Positions 1-8,806 of a DNA stretch of 64,000 nucleotides are shown piece by piece. The translations under genes and the position numbers were made by a program. The notes below the pieces were generated by a model that saw only the letters and a list, made by a program, of their open reading frames with translations, was not told the origin of the DNA and made no database searches. How positions within the stretch are numbered: position 1 is the stretch's first letter; the number at the start of each line of letters is the position of its first letter. Origin of the DNA: Nakaseomyces glabratus (taxonomy: Eukaryota > Ascomycota > Saccharomycetes > Saccharomycetales > Saccharomycetaceae); the NCBI RefSeq assembly GCF_010111755.1, contig NC_088956.1, forward strand, positions 372,001 to 436,000. The letters run 5' to 3'.

Positions 1-1401
1 TATCAATTCAGCGGCGCCAGCACTGTTGAATTCCGAACCACCTATAGAGATAAAATATATGCTGCGCAAAGGTTCCCAGTTAAATTTGTACCTTAATTCC
101 TGCATTAGTTGAACAAGGGATAATAAAGAGGCAGTACCTGAGTTAGGATAGGCGGCACCGTTATCAATTGAGTTTCTGCTAGCCATTATTATAATCGACC
201 TGTCAGCTTGCTCGTTACCATTAATTTTCGCAATAATATCGACTATTGGTTGTTCTTCTTTTATGACAGCATCTACTTTCAGACTCGCTGTGACTGAAAC
301 GCTTTTATCGTTAATAAGTGATAGTAGTTCATTTCCTTGCTTATTTGATATTGGTATTGAAGGAATAGACGGACGTGCTTGTGGAGAGTTAGGATCAGCA
401 GGATTGCGATCCCAACTTGGTTTCAAGGGGTTACCTAAACCATACTGAGGTAGTGCAACTGATCTCTTCTCCACAATATCGTTGTTATCATTCCAACTAT
501 TGGATACAAATAGAATACCAGATGCTCCGTATTTTTGAGCTGCCAAAACTTGTTCGCTCACCACATTTCCATATTTCAAGAGCAGTACAAAATTGCTATG
601 CAAATTACCCCCATTTTTTAGATCCTCAAGTTCTTTTAAAGTACCATAGCCACCGTCAACTAGTCTAGCATCTTTTACCTCTCCGTTCGGCGAAAGGGGA
701 TTAAAATTGTCTTCAGTCAACTCAAAATTCAAAACTTTTTCACCAACTTTTATGGATAAGTAAGAGGACCCCGGATAATTTACTAATGTTTCGTATTGGT
801 ACTTTTCCAACAGGGAAATGCCATTATTCTTGAAGGTATCATGAATAAACTCTGACAAAGCCATATCACTCCTGGTTCCCGAAGAATGTGGCATGCTGCT
901 TAAATATTCCCAGTCCTTTTCAAGTTTCGAGAGATCAACCGATCGCCTTGCGTAGTCTAACAGTATCCTGTGGTCTGAGAATTTACCATTTTCTCCTCTA
1001 GCTTTATTATTCGGAAACAGTCCACTTTTCCATATCATAAAAGCAACTAAAGACATCAGTAGCATATAAATGAACCTACTCAGAATTAGCGGATTACCGA
1101 CTTTGCTCAGGCATAAATCTACTTTCGATGACAACAATCTCCAGTACTCTACCAGGGGGTCCATAACGTTCTCCTGAACAGGCCAAATAACTTTCATATT
1201 GATAGCATCTCTCCATTGTATCATCTTATTTGGAAATGAGACAGAAAAGGGCTCTACATCCTTAAATTCCATTGGTGATATATTGTCATATTCTGGAGGT
1301 TCAGAAGGCAGCATAGCCTCTCTTCCACCGTCTGAAATTGAACCGACCTCAACATCATCACCAGGTAATCTACTATAATCTCTACGACCAGTTCCTACCA
1401 T
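1..1401 (-). CDS. TRE1: Tre1/Tre2-type transferrin-receptor-like membrane protein, N-terminal part (C-terminus outside window)
   Basis: The first 467 codons of a type II membrane protein lie here; the frame is still open at base 1, so the C-terminus is missing. The start is the only in-frame ATG near the 5' end (1401). The cytoplasmic N-terminus carries a PPEY motif at residues 35-38. One transmembrane segment follows at about 107-124, then a PA-like lumenal region and the start of an M28 peptidase-like fold ending in the ISIGGSEFNSAGA motif. In S. cerevisiae, Tre1 and Tre2 cooperate with Bsd2 and the ubiquitin ligase Rsp5 to send metal transporters such as Smf1 to the vacuole. A PPxY motif is what binds the Rsp5 WW domains. 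It is divergent with SPT14, as YPL176C is with YPL175W, so TRE1 is the positional name. TRE2 is the alternative, because both descend from one ancestral gene. Confidence 0.85.
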   Translation of the reverse strand, partial: MVGTGRRDYSRLPGDDVEVGSISDGGREAMLPSEPPEYDNISPMEFKDVEPFSVSFPNKMIQWRDAINMKVIWPVQENVMDPLVEYWRLLSSKVDLCLSKVGNPLILSRFIYMLLMSLVAFMIWKSGLFPNNKARGENGKFSDHRILLDYARRSVDLSKLEKDWEYLSSMPHSSGTRSDMALSEFIHDTFKNNGISLLEKYQYETLVNYPGSSYLSIKVGEKVLNFELTEDNFNPLSPNGEVKDARLVDGGYGTLKELEDLKNGGNLHSNFVLLLKYGNVVSEQVLAAQKYGASGILFVSNSWNDNNDIVEKRSVALPQYGLGNPLKPSWDRNPADPNSPQARPSIPSIPISNKQGNELLSLINDKSVSVTASLKVDAVIKEEQPIVDIIAKINGNEQADRSIIIMASRNSIDNGAAYPNSGTASLLSLVQLMQELRYKFNWEPLRSIYFISIGGSEFNSAGAAELI

Positions 1402-1822
1402 CTGGATGAAGTGTATATCTAGAATATATTGATTTATCGCCACTAACTTTACTTCCCCTATTAATCTTTCAAAAGACAGTTAATTCAACCAAAAGATGAA
1501 CCAAATGTAACGTAAAGTTTTAACAATCTTCAACAAACAAAAACCACAACTATCCTAACTATAAACACCTATTAACTCTGTTATCAGTACTTGCTTCACC
1601 TTACCAACAGTGGCCATCATTCCTATGTATTGGTCAAGTGTTTTAGAGCTTTATCTGCGGTTTTTCATTCCAATCAGGTGAAAACACTGCTCATCGCGGA
1701 TTTCCTAGCTTTTGCAAAAATGCATAAAATATAGCTGCATTAAGAGAGATGCTACGCCATAATTGACAGATAGGGCACAATTGAGTTAAGATTATTGTCA
1801 GATAGGGACCCTGGCGTTGACG
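1402..1822. promoter_or_regulatory. Divergent promoter region TRE1/SPT14
   Basis: A 421-base spacer separates the two divergent start codons. It is AT-rich with several short T and A tracts. I see no longer conserved element in it. Confidence 0.6.
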
Positions 1823-3320
1823 ATGGGTTATAATATAGCGTATGTCCCTGAATTTTCTCGAAGGTCTGGCGTTTCCTAAGGAAATATTTGTTACTAACTA
1901 TTTTCTAAAATTTACGAATGGCGTAAAGAGTATGTCTCTGGAGTCCAGACCGTATTACTGAGATTGGTACAGAATGGTGTGCGATTTTTTCTATCCCCAG
2001 CTAGGTGGTGTTGAGTTTCACATATATCATTTGGCGCAGAATTTGCTCCGATTGGGTCATTCGGTGGTAATAATCACGCATGCTTACAAAGATAGAGCTG
2101 GAATCAGATACTTGACTAATGGTCTTAAAGTTTATCACGTTCCATTTTTTGTGCTCTACAGGGAGACCACTTTCCCAACTATCTTTTCTACATTTCCAGT
2201 GGTACGAAATATCTTAATAAGGGAACAGATACAAATAGTGCATTCCCATGGGAGTGTGTCTACGTTTGCGCATGAGACTATATTGCATGCGAACTCCATG
2301 GGCTTAAAAACACTATTTACAGATCACTCATTGTATGGGTTTGACTCTATGGGATCCATATTGGTTAACAAGCTGCTTACTTTCCATTTGACATGCATTG
2401 ACAGAGTAATTTGTGTTTCTAACACCTGTAAAGAAAATATGGTCATGAGAACAGATATAGAACCCGACAGAGTATATGTCATTCCTAATGCTGTGGTAAG
2501 TAAAGACTTTAGACCTCGATCACCGCAAGAGGAACGGCTGAAGTCGAATGATCGAATCACAATTGTTGTAATATCTCGTTTATTCCCAAACAAAGGTGCA
2601 GATTTGCTAGTGCGAATCATACCAATAATTTGTCAGGAACACAGTGATGTGGATTTTATTGTTGCTGGTGATGGACCTAAATTTATAGAAGTTCAGCAAA
2701 TGATTGAGAAATACCGCCTTGAGTCCAGAGTAACGCTGCTGGGCTCTGTTCCTCATGAAAAGGTTAGAGATGTTATGTGTAAAGGAGATATTTATTTACA
2801 TGCAAGTTTGACAGAAGCTTTTGGGACTGTATTGGTTGAAGCAGCCTCATGCGGGCTTTTAATAGTCACTACAATGGTAGGTGGTATTCCTGAAGTTTTA
2901 CCCGAGCATATGACCGTATTTGCAGAAAATACCTCTGTATCTAGTCTAATTGATGCTACTATGAAGGGAATCCAACTTATAAAAAACAAGTCTGTTGATA
3001 CAAAGCAAATTGCAAGAGACGTTTCTGTTATGTACGATTGGATGGATGTTGCTAAGAGAACTGTCTCTGTTTATCAGGGCATTTTCGAAGATTCATCTCC
3101 TACAGATAAAGACTGGGTCAAGATGGTCCATAGGTATTACAAGAGGGATGGATCTTGGGCGCATTTATTGTACGTTCTTTGTTGCATTGTGAGTTATTTA
3201 ATGGTAAACATTCTAGACTTTTGCTATCCAAGAGAAGATATTGATCTGGCAATTAAATGGCCAAGACCACAACTAAACGATGATGACGGACATGTAGAGA
3301 TTACAAAAAAAGGGTTATAA
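1823..3320 (+). CDS. SPT14: GPI-GlcNAc transferase catalytic subunit, join(1823..1839,1973..3320), one intron
   Basis: This is the PIG-A/Gpi3 orthologue. It transfers GlcNAc from UDP-GlcNAc to phosphatidylinositol on the cytosolic face of the ER, the first step of GPI-anchor synthesis. The uninterrupted frame starts at 1974 with [12 protein letters not shown], which lacks the family's first residues. A 17-base exon at 1823-1839 restores them: splicing gives [15 protein letters not shown], matching the family start, and a 454-residue protein (S. cerevisiae: 452). It is a GT4 glycosyltransferase with an N-terminal GGVEFHI donor-side loop. The EX7E motif lies in EAFGTVLVE (about residues 287-295 of the spliced protein). 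A hydrophobic C-terminal anchor lies near [17 protein letters not shown]. It is divergent with TRE1 and convergent with NIP100, as in S. cerevisiae. Confidence 0.95.
1840..1972 (+). other. SPT14: Spliceosomal intron of SPT14
   Basis: The 133-base intron has a perfect yeast 5' splice site GTATGT (1840-1845), a perfect branch site TACTAAC (1892-1898) and a 3' splice site TACAG ending at 1972. It interrupts codon 6 after its second base (GC|A). Removing it restores the conserved N-terminus. Confidence 0.93.
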
Positions 3321-3484
3321 TAGTACTTGCTTTAATATTAGATATTATATTCCTACAAACTATACCGGATAGTTTGGTGTTATATAATTTTGCATTATGT
3401 GATTTATAAATTTATACTCAAGCAGGCATTAGTAGTTTTGTTTTCTGGTATGCAATTCAGAATTATTGCTTGATATTTGTTTGG

Positions 3485-5641
3485 CTACGATACAATCGAA
3501 TTAACAAAATTGAGAGCCTCATGATACCCTTTCATTGAACATTTATCGATCGGTTCATCATTGTGTTCTTTCAACCAAGTCAAATCACATAGCAACCTCT
3601 TTTTTGTCCTCGATTGATTAATTACAATATTCAAATCTTCCAAATGTTTTACAGAAAGCAGTTCTGACTTTGTAATTATATTATTGTCCATCTTTTCTGG
3701 AATTAATTGATATTTCTGGGTTTTATAAGCGGTGACTGTTTTCAGTAAGTTTTGTTTCTCTATTTGTAGGCGCGTCACCCGATCCTCCAAAGCACTTATA
3801 TTATCCAGGTATTTTCTTGTCTCAATCTTTGAAGATTTAATCTCAGACTCCAGTCTATTTATATTTTCATACTTTTGCTCAAGTAATTTATTTCTTATTA
3901 GTAGCTTTTTCGTCTCCCTTTGCTCCTTTTCCAAACGTTCTTCCATTGAAAGTAGTCTTTGTTTTAAAGAATTATCCTTTGAATCACCCAAAGAGCTTTG
4001 TGATTCCTCTTCAAAATCAGAATTATTATGCATAATCGTAATCGGTGTATTTTTGGAGGAATTAGAATTATTCACAGTTATCAGCATATGTAAAAACTTC
4101 TCAGTTATAGTAGGCAGAGAACATTTGCGTGCTAGATATGCATCAAATTCTTTAAATATCATACCAACGTCCTTCCAACTTAAGCTAAGGCTAGTTTGCC
4201 CTTCAAGGGCGAGATCCAGGTTATCAAAGTCTTGATCAATCTGGTACTTTAAATCAAAATCTTCTATGCTGTCGCTAAAGGCTTTTAGAGTTTTAAAGAT
4301 GGCGTTAACCAGATTAATACTTTCGCATCTTCCAGATATAGCCATCATTCTGTTCATTAGAAAATTTAAAGATTCAAAAGCAATTACTTGACCCGAGCTT
4401 AGTGCGTTGTACACTCTGTAAGGAACCCGCAGATCACTTATCTGACTCACTAAAACTTTATCTACATTATTTGAAAGCAAAATAATTTGACAAAGCTCTT
4501 TTATAAGAATTAAAACAAGCACAATGGCCTTATAGTCATCATCAGCAGTGTTTTCTTTGATACGGTTGATATAAACAGTAGCATAAAGCCTTGTTAGACA
4601 TGTATCAAATATATTGCTCTCTCCATACAATGTATTCATTAATTCTATTATATTATTGTTAAAATCTGATACCGCATTACCTTTCAAACCTTTCAATTCC
4701 ATCTCATAAGTTAAAACAGATTGTCTAAGCAGATCTCTTTCCTCCATAATCTCCGAATTATGTTTATGAGAATTAAATAATTCTTGTTTTAGTTCTGTAA
4801 TCTGTTTTTGCGATTCGACTTCGATTTCGTCAGCTAAAGTTTGTAAGCGCTTTAATTTATCCATTTCAGTTGCTTGTTGATCAACTAGATCAATTAGTTC
4901 GGTATTTTCTATGGTTAACCTAGTCACTATATGTTCATTACTGACACTTTCGAAGCTTTGATCAATGATTTCAGTAGTATCATTGTCACTAGTATTTAAA
5001 TTATCTCTTGTAAGGCTTTCCTTGCTCGCATTATCTGATTTAATAACTTTCTCTAGCTTGTCAACCTCTTCCCTCAAACGTCTATTCTCCTCCTTTACAT
5101 CAAATACACTAAGTATATGTTCTGATTCAGCGGCGTTCAATGAGTATTTTTGCTCATAATAACTTAGCAGCTTAGTTAGGCGATCATTTTCAACCTTAAG
5201 TAATTGCAACTGATGTGATAGTTGCGACGTTTTATCCAGCGAGTCCTGCTCGCGTAGAGTTAGCTTCTCCACAATGTCTTGTAGCTCCCTACATTGCTCG
5301 CCTCTCTTTGTAGCCACGGCTTGCAACTCTTCTCTGTCACGCACTTGCTCAATATATTGCGACAGTTTGGCTTCCAGCACTGCTATGATGTTCTTCAACC
5401 GGTGAGTCTCGCTCTGTGTTGCCGATAGCTGCAACTGGTGGGCTCTGCAGAACAGGCCATAGTTGCCGTCGCTCTTGCTTGTGGTGAAGTACTGGCGTCC
5501 TTGCACAGCTCCATTGTTCTTGCCGAAGGGCTGGTCCAGCTCCAGCCCGTACCACGTCCCAGTTGCGAAATCCGTGGTGCCGATGAACTTCACCGTGGCT
5601 GAGTGTCCATTGACTATGACATTGTCGCCTATGCTGGCCAT
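3485..5641 (-). CDS. NIP100: Dynactin large subunit (p150Glued orthologue) with CAP-Gly domain
   Basis: A 718-residue protein with an N-terminal CAP-Gly domain (about residues 1-70). The microtubule plus-end-binding loop reads GKNNG, a variant of the usual GKNDG. Long coiled-coil stretches follow at about 70-310 and 570-670, with a globular middle part. Nip100 joins dynein to cargo and cortex for spindle positioning and nuclear migration. It is shorter than S. cerevisiae Nip100 (868 aa). Its position between SPT14 and MRPL40 matches YPL174C. The CAP-Gly-coding part (about 5.3-5.64 kb) is much richer in G+C than the rest of the gene. Confidence 0.92.
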   Translation of the reverse strand: MASIGDNVIVNGHSATVKFIGTTDFATGTWYGLELDQPFGKNNGAVQGRQYFTTSKSDGNYGLFCRAHQLQLSATQSETHRLKNIIAVLEAKLSQYIEQVRDREELQAVATKRGEQCRELQDIVEKLTLREQDSLDKTSQLSHQLQLLKVENDRLTKLLSYYEQKYSLNAAESEHILSVFDVKEENRRLREEVDKLEKVIKSDNASKESLTRDNLNTSDNDTTEIIDQSFESVSNEHIVTRLTIENTELIDLVDQQATEMDKLKRLQTLADEIEVESQKQITELKQELFNSHKHNSEIMEERDLLRQSVLTYEMELKGLKGNAVSDFNNNIIELMNTLYGESNIFDTCLTRLYATVYINRIKENTADDDYKAIVLVLILIKELCQIILLSNNVDKVLVSQISDLRVPYRVYNALSSGQVIAFESLNFLMNRMMAISGRCESINLVNAIFKTLKAFSDSIEDFDLKYQIDQDFDNLDLALEGQTSLSLSWKDVGMIFKEFDAYLARKCSLPTITEKFLHMLITVNNSNSSKNTPITIMHNNSDFEEESQSSLGDSKDNSLKQRLLSMEERLEKEQRETKKLLIRNKLLEQKYENINRLESEIKSSKIETRKYLDNISALEDRVTRLQIEKQNLLKTVTAYKTQKYQLIPEKMDNNIITKSELLSVKHLEDLNIVINQSRTKKRLLCDLTWLKEHNDEPIDKCSMKGYHEALNFVNSIVS

Positions 5642-5739
5642 TTGGAGGTGCTGTGGATGTCTGCAGTTTGGTATCCATTGTTTGCCAATGCTATTGTTTT
5701 GGCACCGTTCTTTTTTTGGCTTGAAAAGTTACAAGTTTT

Positions 5740-5747
5740 GCGATGAG
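5740..5747 (+). promoter_or_regulatory. PAC element (GCGATGAG) upstream of NIP100
   Basis: A GCGATGAG core, bound by Dot6/Tod6 in S. cerevisiae, lies 99 bases upstream of the NIP100 start codon and 120 bases beyond the THI74-like stop codon. It may be accidental for a dynactin gene. Confidence 0.35.
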
Positions 5748-5866
5748 TAGTGAATATATGTTGAATATGCTCTATAAAGAAATGCTAATACGTAAAAGAA
5801 AAGGGTATAAACGTCAAAACTATTAAAAATGCAGGATCGGTGGTCGTTAAGATCGTTGTCATGGGC

Positions 5867-6838
5867 CTACTTTGAGAAGCCATCGATGATGATAAAGCCC
5901 TGGACGATGTAGAATGCGCCCACTAGGTAACGCCAAGAGAAGGGCTGGCTGTTGAAGAGCACGTCGCTTAGCATTGCCAGTGGGATGGACATGGTGAGTC
6001 CCGTAGTGACCACGAGGGGTGATTTCAAGGTCATCACTGCTTTTGCCCAGCAGAAGTTCGAGATGAAGGACAGTGCGCAGTTGAACAGGATCAGCATGTA
6101 TATGGCAGAAGTTGGGGGCAGCTCCAGTGGCTCCTGTTGGATGTACTTGTTGTACACAAAGTAGAGTGGCCAGCACGTACACAGTGTGAACAACCCGATG
6201 AGGCCAAACACGAGGTTCATGTTGTACTTCTGCACAAGTCTCTCGCGGCTCTTGAACAGAGTAGTGTATCCACCGTACACGAGGGCGCCGGCGAGGGCCA
6301 GTCCGTCGCCTATGAAGGAGCGGCCCGTGGAAGCCGAGGGCAGCTGGAAGTCGGACATTGTGACCAAGTACACGCCGATGAAAGACGAGAACAGACCGAG
6401 CAGCTTCCTCCCAGTGAACAGTTCGATGCCCACCAGGGCTCCGATCGCCATGGTGAAGAAAGAGGAAGTGGAGGACAGGATTGTCTGCGAGGCGACACTC
6501 GTGTACGCCAAGGAGCTGTTTGTGAAGAAGTTCGCCAAGAACCACAGGATTGCGAACAGGAAAGTCAGCAGTATCAGCCTGCCGTTGTTGTTTGTGGCAG
6601 GTTCTTGCAGAATAGTACCGTACGTGTGCTTCTCCATAAGACAGGACTCCTCGTCACAGTCCTTAGGACTGTGACTCGGAGTCCATATGAAGTAAAGTGG
6701 CAGGTACAGCACCAGGGAGGACATGTTTATGTATGTCATCAGGAAGGGCTTCTGGTACACGTCCATCACTCGCCCGGTAACGAACGAGGACATCACCCAG
6801 GAAACCACCACAACACCAAGATACGCTAGTCCTGACAT
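5867..6838 (-). CDS. THI74/YML018C-family solute transporter (SLC35F-like, vacuolar type)
   Basis: A multispanning membrane protein of the drug/metabolite (EamA/SLC35F) superfamily with about ten hydrophobic segments. The family signature SLAYTSVASQTILSSTSSFF is nearly identical to S. cerevisiae YML018C and THI74. YML018C is found in the vacuolar membrane; THI74 is mitochondrial and thiamine-responsive. The substrate is unknown. I start it at 6838 (MSGLAYLG, 323 aa), where the first membrane segment begins. The longer frame to 7141 would add about 100 residues, of which some 30 are a Thr/Ile stretch encoded by a microsatellite; the rest is unlike the family. The protein is shorter than YML018C (393 aa), mostly because the loop after the second segment is short. 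It lies between NIP100 and MRPL40, which are adjacent in S. cerevisiae. Its GC content is unusually high. Confidence 0.85.
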   Translation of the reverse strand: MSGLAYLGVVVVSWVMSSFVTGRVMDVYQKPFLMTYINMSSLVLYLPLYFIWTPSHSPKDCDEESCLMEKHTYGTILQEPATNNNGRLILLTFLFAILWFLANFFTNSSLAYTSVASQTILSSTSSFFTMAIGALVGIELFTGRKLLGLFSSFIGVYLVTMSDFQLPSASTGRSFIGDGLALAGALVYGGYTTLFKSRERLVQKYNMNLVFGLIGLFTLCTCWPLYFVYNKYIQQEPLELPPTSAIYMLILFNCALSFISNFCWAKAVMTLKSPLVVTTGLTMSIPLAMLSDVLFNSQPFSWRYLVGAFYIVQGFIIIDGFSK

Positions 6839-6843
6839 TGTTA

Positions 6844-6929
6844 TTGTAGTTATAGTTGTAGTTATGATTGTAGTTGTAGTTGTAGTTATGATTGATGTTG
6901 TAGTTATGATTGTAGCTGTAATTGCAATT
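6844..6929 (-). repeat. Imperfect (AACTAC)n-type microsatellite in the 5' leader
   Basis: About 85 bases of interrupted GTAGTT/GTTATGATT repeats (plus strand) stop a few bases before the THI74-like ATG. In the sense direction this makes an A- and C-rich, G-poor leader directly abutting the start codon. Confidence 0.75.
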
Positions 6930-7047
6930 TCTGATATTTGTCGATGGTTATATATGAAGAGATGAGGGCTCCACCACACTTTTTCTCGGGGAGAGATCGA
7001 TCTCTGTGGCTCAAGCGAAACACCGATAAAAACACACAGACAACGCC

Positions 7048-7079
7048 GCACAACAGCACAACAGCACAACAGCACAACT
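7048..7079. repeat. 8-bp tandem repeat, four copies
   Basis: The unit GCACAACA is repeated four times head to tail; the last copy ends in T instead of A. Confidence 0.75.
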
Positions 7080-7272
7080 CGCAACACCCTCCCCCCTCCC
7101 TCAGTTTGACACATTTCCCTTTTGGGACACGGCATCCGCACAGCTTACAGTGCCGGTCCTGCGGGGCTGTCTGAGCTAATGTAGAAAAGCAACACAGAAA
7201 GACCCGTAGAGAATGGAGAGACGAAAAATGAAAAAATTGAAAATTGAAAAGTGTGTATAATGTTGTACGTTA

Positions 7273-7335
7273 TATCATGTGATAATGTGATATACGGTGA
7301 TCACGTTTAATATACTGTATCACGTATATCACATG
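7273..7335. promoter_or_regulatory. Cluster of TATCAC/GTGATA and CACRTG-like motifs
   Basis: Within 63 bases there are TATCATGTGATA (7273-7284), a further GTGATA, the palindrome GTGATCAC (7297-7304), TATCACGTATATCAC and ATCACATG (7328-7335). The last matches the Cbf1/CDEI consensus RTCACRTG. No CDEIII-like sequence is nearby, so this is a promoter element cluster rather than a centromere. Which factor binds is not known. Confidence 0.45.
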
Positions 7336-7537
7336 GTTACCGTACATAGTAGTATTTCTATAACCCTCATCACTGCAGTCGCAGTTCCTCTCAGTCCCTC
7401 TCAGTCTCAGTCCTCACACTCACACTAACAGTAATGTCTAAACTAATAATAAAGTGAAGTAGACAGGATTGGTATAGCCCTGGGACTTCATTTAAGAGCT
7501 TAGGACATAGCCACCGAATAGATAAGCAAAGCACAAT

Positions 7538-8425
7538 ATGCCTAGGTATGACCACTTGTCGAAGGCCGGATCGCGGTTCTTGAAGCACCTGGAGAATGTG
7601 CCCAAGAGAGGGCAGCGGAGAGCTGAGCAGTTCATGAACAAAGCGTTGCCAGAGTTTGTCAGGCCAAACAACAGGACTGTGCCCGAGGAGCAGCGGTTTG
7701 CCGATGAGACGCACTGGAAGTTTGTTCCCGGGGACCGTGTGGTGATCACGCATGGGAAGTACAAGGGCACCGTTGCGGTGATCAAGGACCTGGAAGTCGC
7801 TACAAACAGCTTTATACTGGACGGAAACGGGCCCTCGCGGAAAGTGCCCGTGGCCAAGCAGTACTGGCTTGAGAACCAGTCCACACACATGCTCTCTTTG
7901 CCTGTGTCCTTGAAGCGCAAGCACTTGAAGTTGCTCGCGGATATAGACGACCCGGCCAACCCGGGGCAGACAAAGACCGTCGCGGTCAAGGACGTTACGT
8001 TCGACGCCGGTACTTACTACGACAAGGACCGCAAGAAAGTCATGCCTTACAGATGTGTCGTCGGCAGACCGGACCTCGTGGTGCCTTGGCCCACCCCGGA
8101 ACCCAAGCCAGATGGCGTCCTGGGAACAGAGCCCAAGCTGGCAAGACAGCAGACTTTCTGGGTGGACACCATTGTCAGGAACTCGATTCCAAAGAACGCA
8201 TTCCTGACATTGCGTAACCCTCACTCTAAGTACAAGAAGAAGCTGCTGACCGCCAAGGATATCGCCAAGCTGGTGGCCCCTAAGATGCCATTGTCCGACA
8301 CCAAGAAGAAGTTCTTAGAAGAGAAAGAGATGCTGGCTAAGCGCGAAAAACCACAGCTGACAGAGGCAGACATAGAACTGATCGGAAGCAGAGTCAAGGA
8401 ATTCTTGGAGACCGCAAAGCAATAA
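7538..8425 (+). CDS. MRPL40: Mitochondrial large-subunit ribosomal protein uL24m
   Basis: A 295-residue protein of the mitochondrial 54S ribosomal subunit. It has a KOW motif (about residues 63-95, around FVPGDRVVITHGKYKGTVAV) typical of uL24, followed by the lineage-specific C-terminal extension. S. cerevisiae Mrpl40 is about the same length (297 aa). The ATG at 7538 starts MPRYDHLSKAGSRF, which reads as a basic, import-competent N-terminus. It lies next to COX10, convergent, as YPL173W/YPL172C. Its GC content is well above average for the window: 7681-7740 has 38 G+C of 60 by hand count. Confidence 0.93.
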   Translation: MPRYDHLSKAGSRFLKHLENVPKRGQRRAEQFMNKALPEFVRPNNRTVPEEQRFADETHWKFVPGDRVVITHGKYKGTVAVIKDLEVATNSFILDGNGPSRKVPVAKQYWLENQSTHMLSLPVSLKRKHLKLLADIDDPANPGQTKTVAVKDVTFDAGTYYDKDRKKVMPYRCVVGRPDLVVPWPTPEPKPDGVLGTEPKLARQQTFWVDTIVRNSIPKNAFLTLRNPHSKYKKKLLTAKDIAKLVAPKMPLSDTKKKFLEEKEMLAKREKPQLTEADIELIGSRVKEFLETAKQ

Positions 8426-8806
8426 GAATCTCACTTGCCCCGCTCTTCATCAATCTAATCCCCTCTGTTCAAAAAATTTCAGTATATAAAGCAAGAAAGG
8501 TGGATTGCCAGCAGCCACTGATCTTCACGTTAATATTCACGTAATTGGTATTGTTAGACTCATATAACCACCTGTACATAACATCATAATAATTACATCA
8601 CATACAAGCTTTATGCGGTGCATAAATTGCATTAATTGGAAAAGAAAAATGAAAACTTTTCTGATTCTTATATCGAAGCTGTTGATTCACAGATCTATCT
8701 TATATACAAGTAATGAAGTTGAAAAATAAATACAATAATGTGAGTGCAAAACGTACATCTAAGGAGTGGAAAATAATTAAAATAGAGAAAACTAGAATTA
8801 TTCGGA
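8426..8806. other. Convergent intergenic spacer MRPL40/COX10
   Basis: A 381-base AT-rich spacer between two 3' ends. It should hold both polyadenylation regions. No gene or repeat was seen. Confidence 0.6.

Larger units (their letters stand above)
6839..7537. promoter_or_regulatory. Divergent promoter region of the THI74-like gene and MRPL40
   Basis: A 699-base spacer between divergent start codons. It contains the leader microsatellite and an 8-base tandem repeat GCACAACA (four copies, 7048-7079, the last with one change). A pyrimidine-rich stretch lies near 7085-7120, and a dense group of TATCAC/GTGATA motifs at 7273-7335. Confidence 0.6.

Noticed and set aside
6839..7141. N-terminal extension of the THI74-like protein by about 100 residues
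   Set aside because: Some 30 of the extra residues are encoded by the microsatellite and the rest is unlike the family. The ATG at 6838 begins at the first membrane segment, as in homologues.
7328..7335. ATCACATG as a CDEI centromere element
   Set aside because: It lies in a short divergent promoter with no CDEII or CDEIII nearby.
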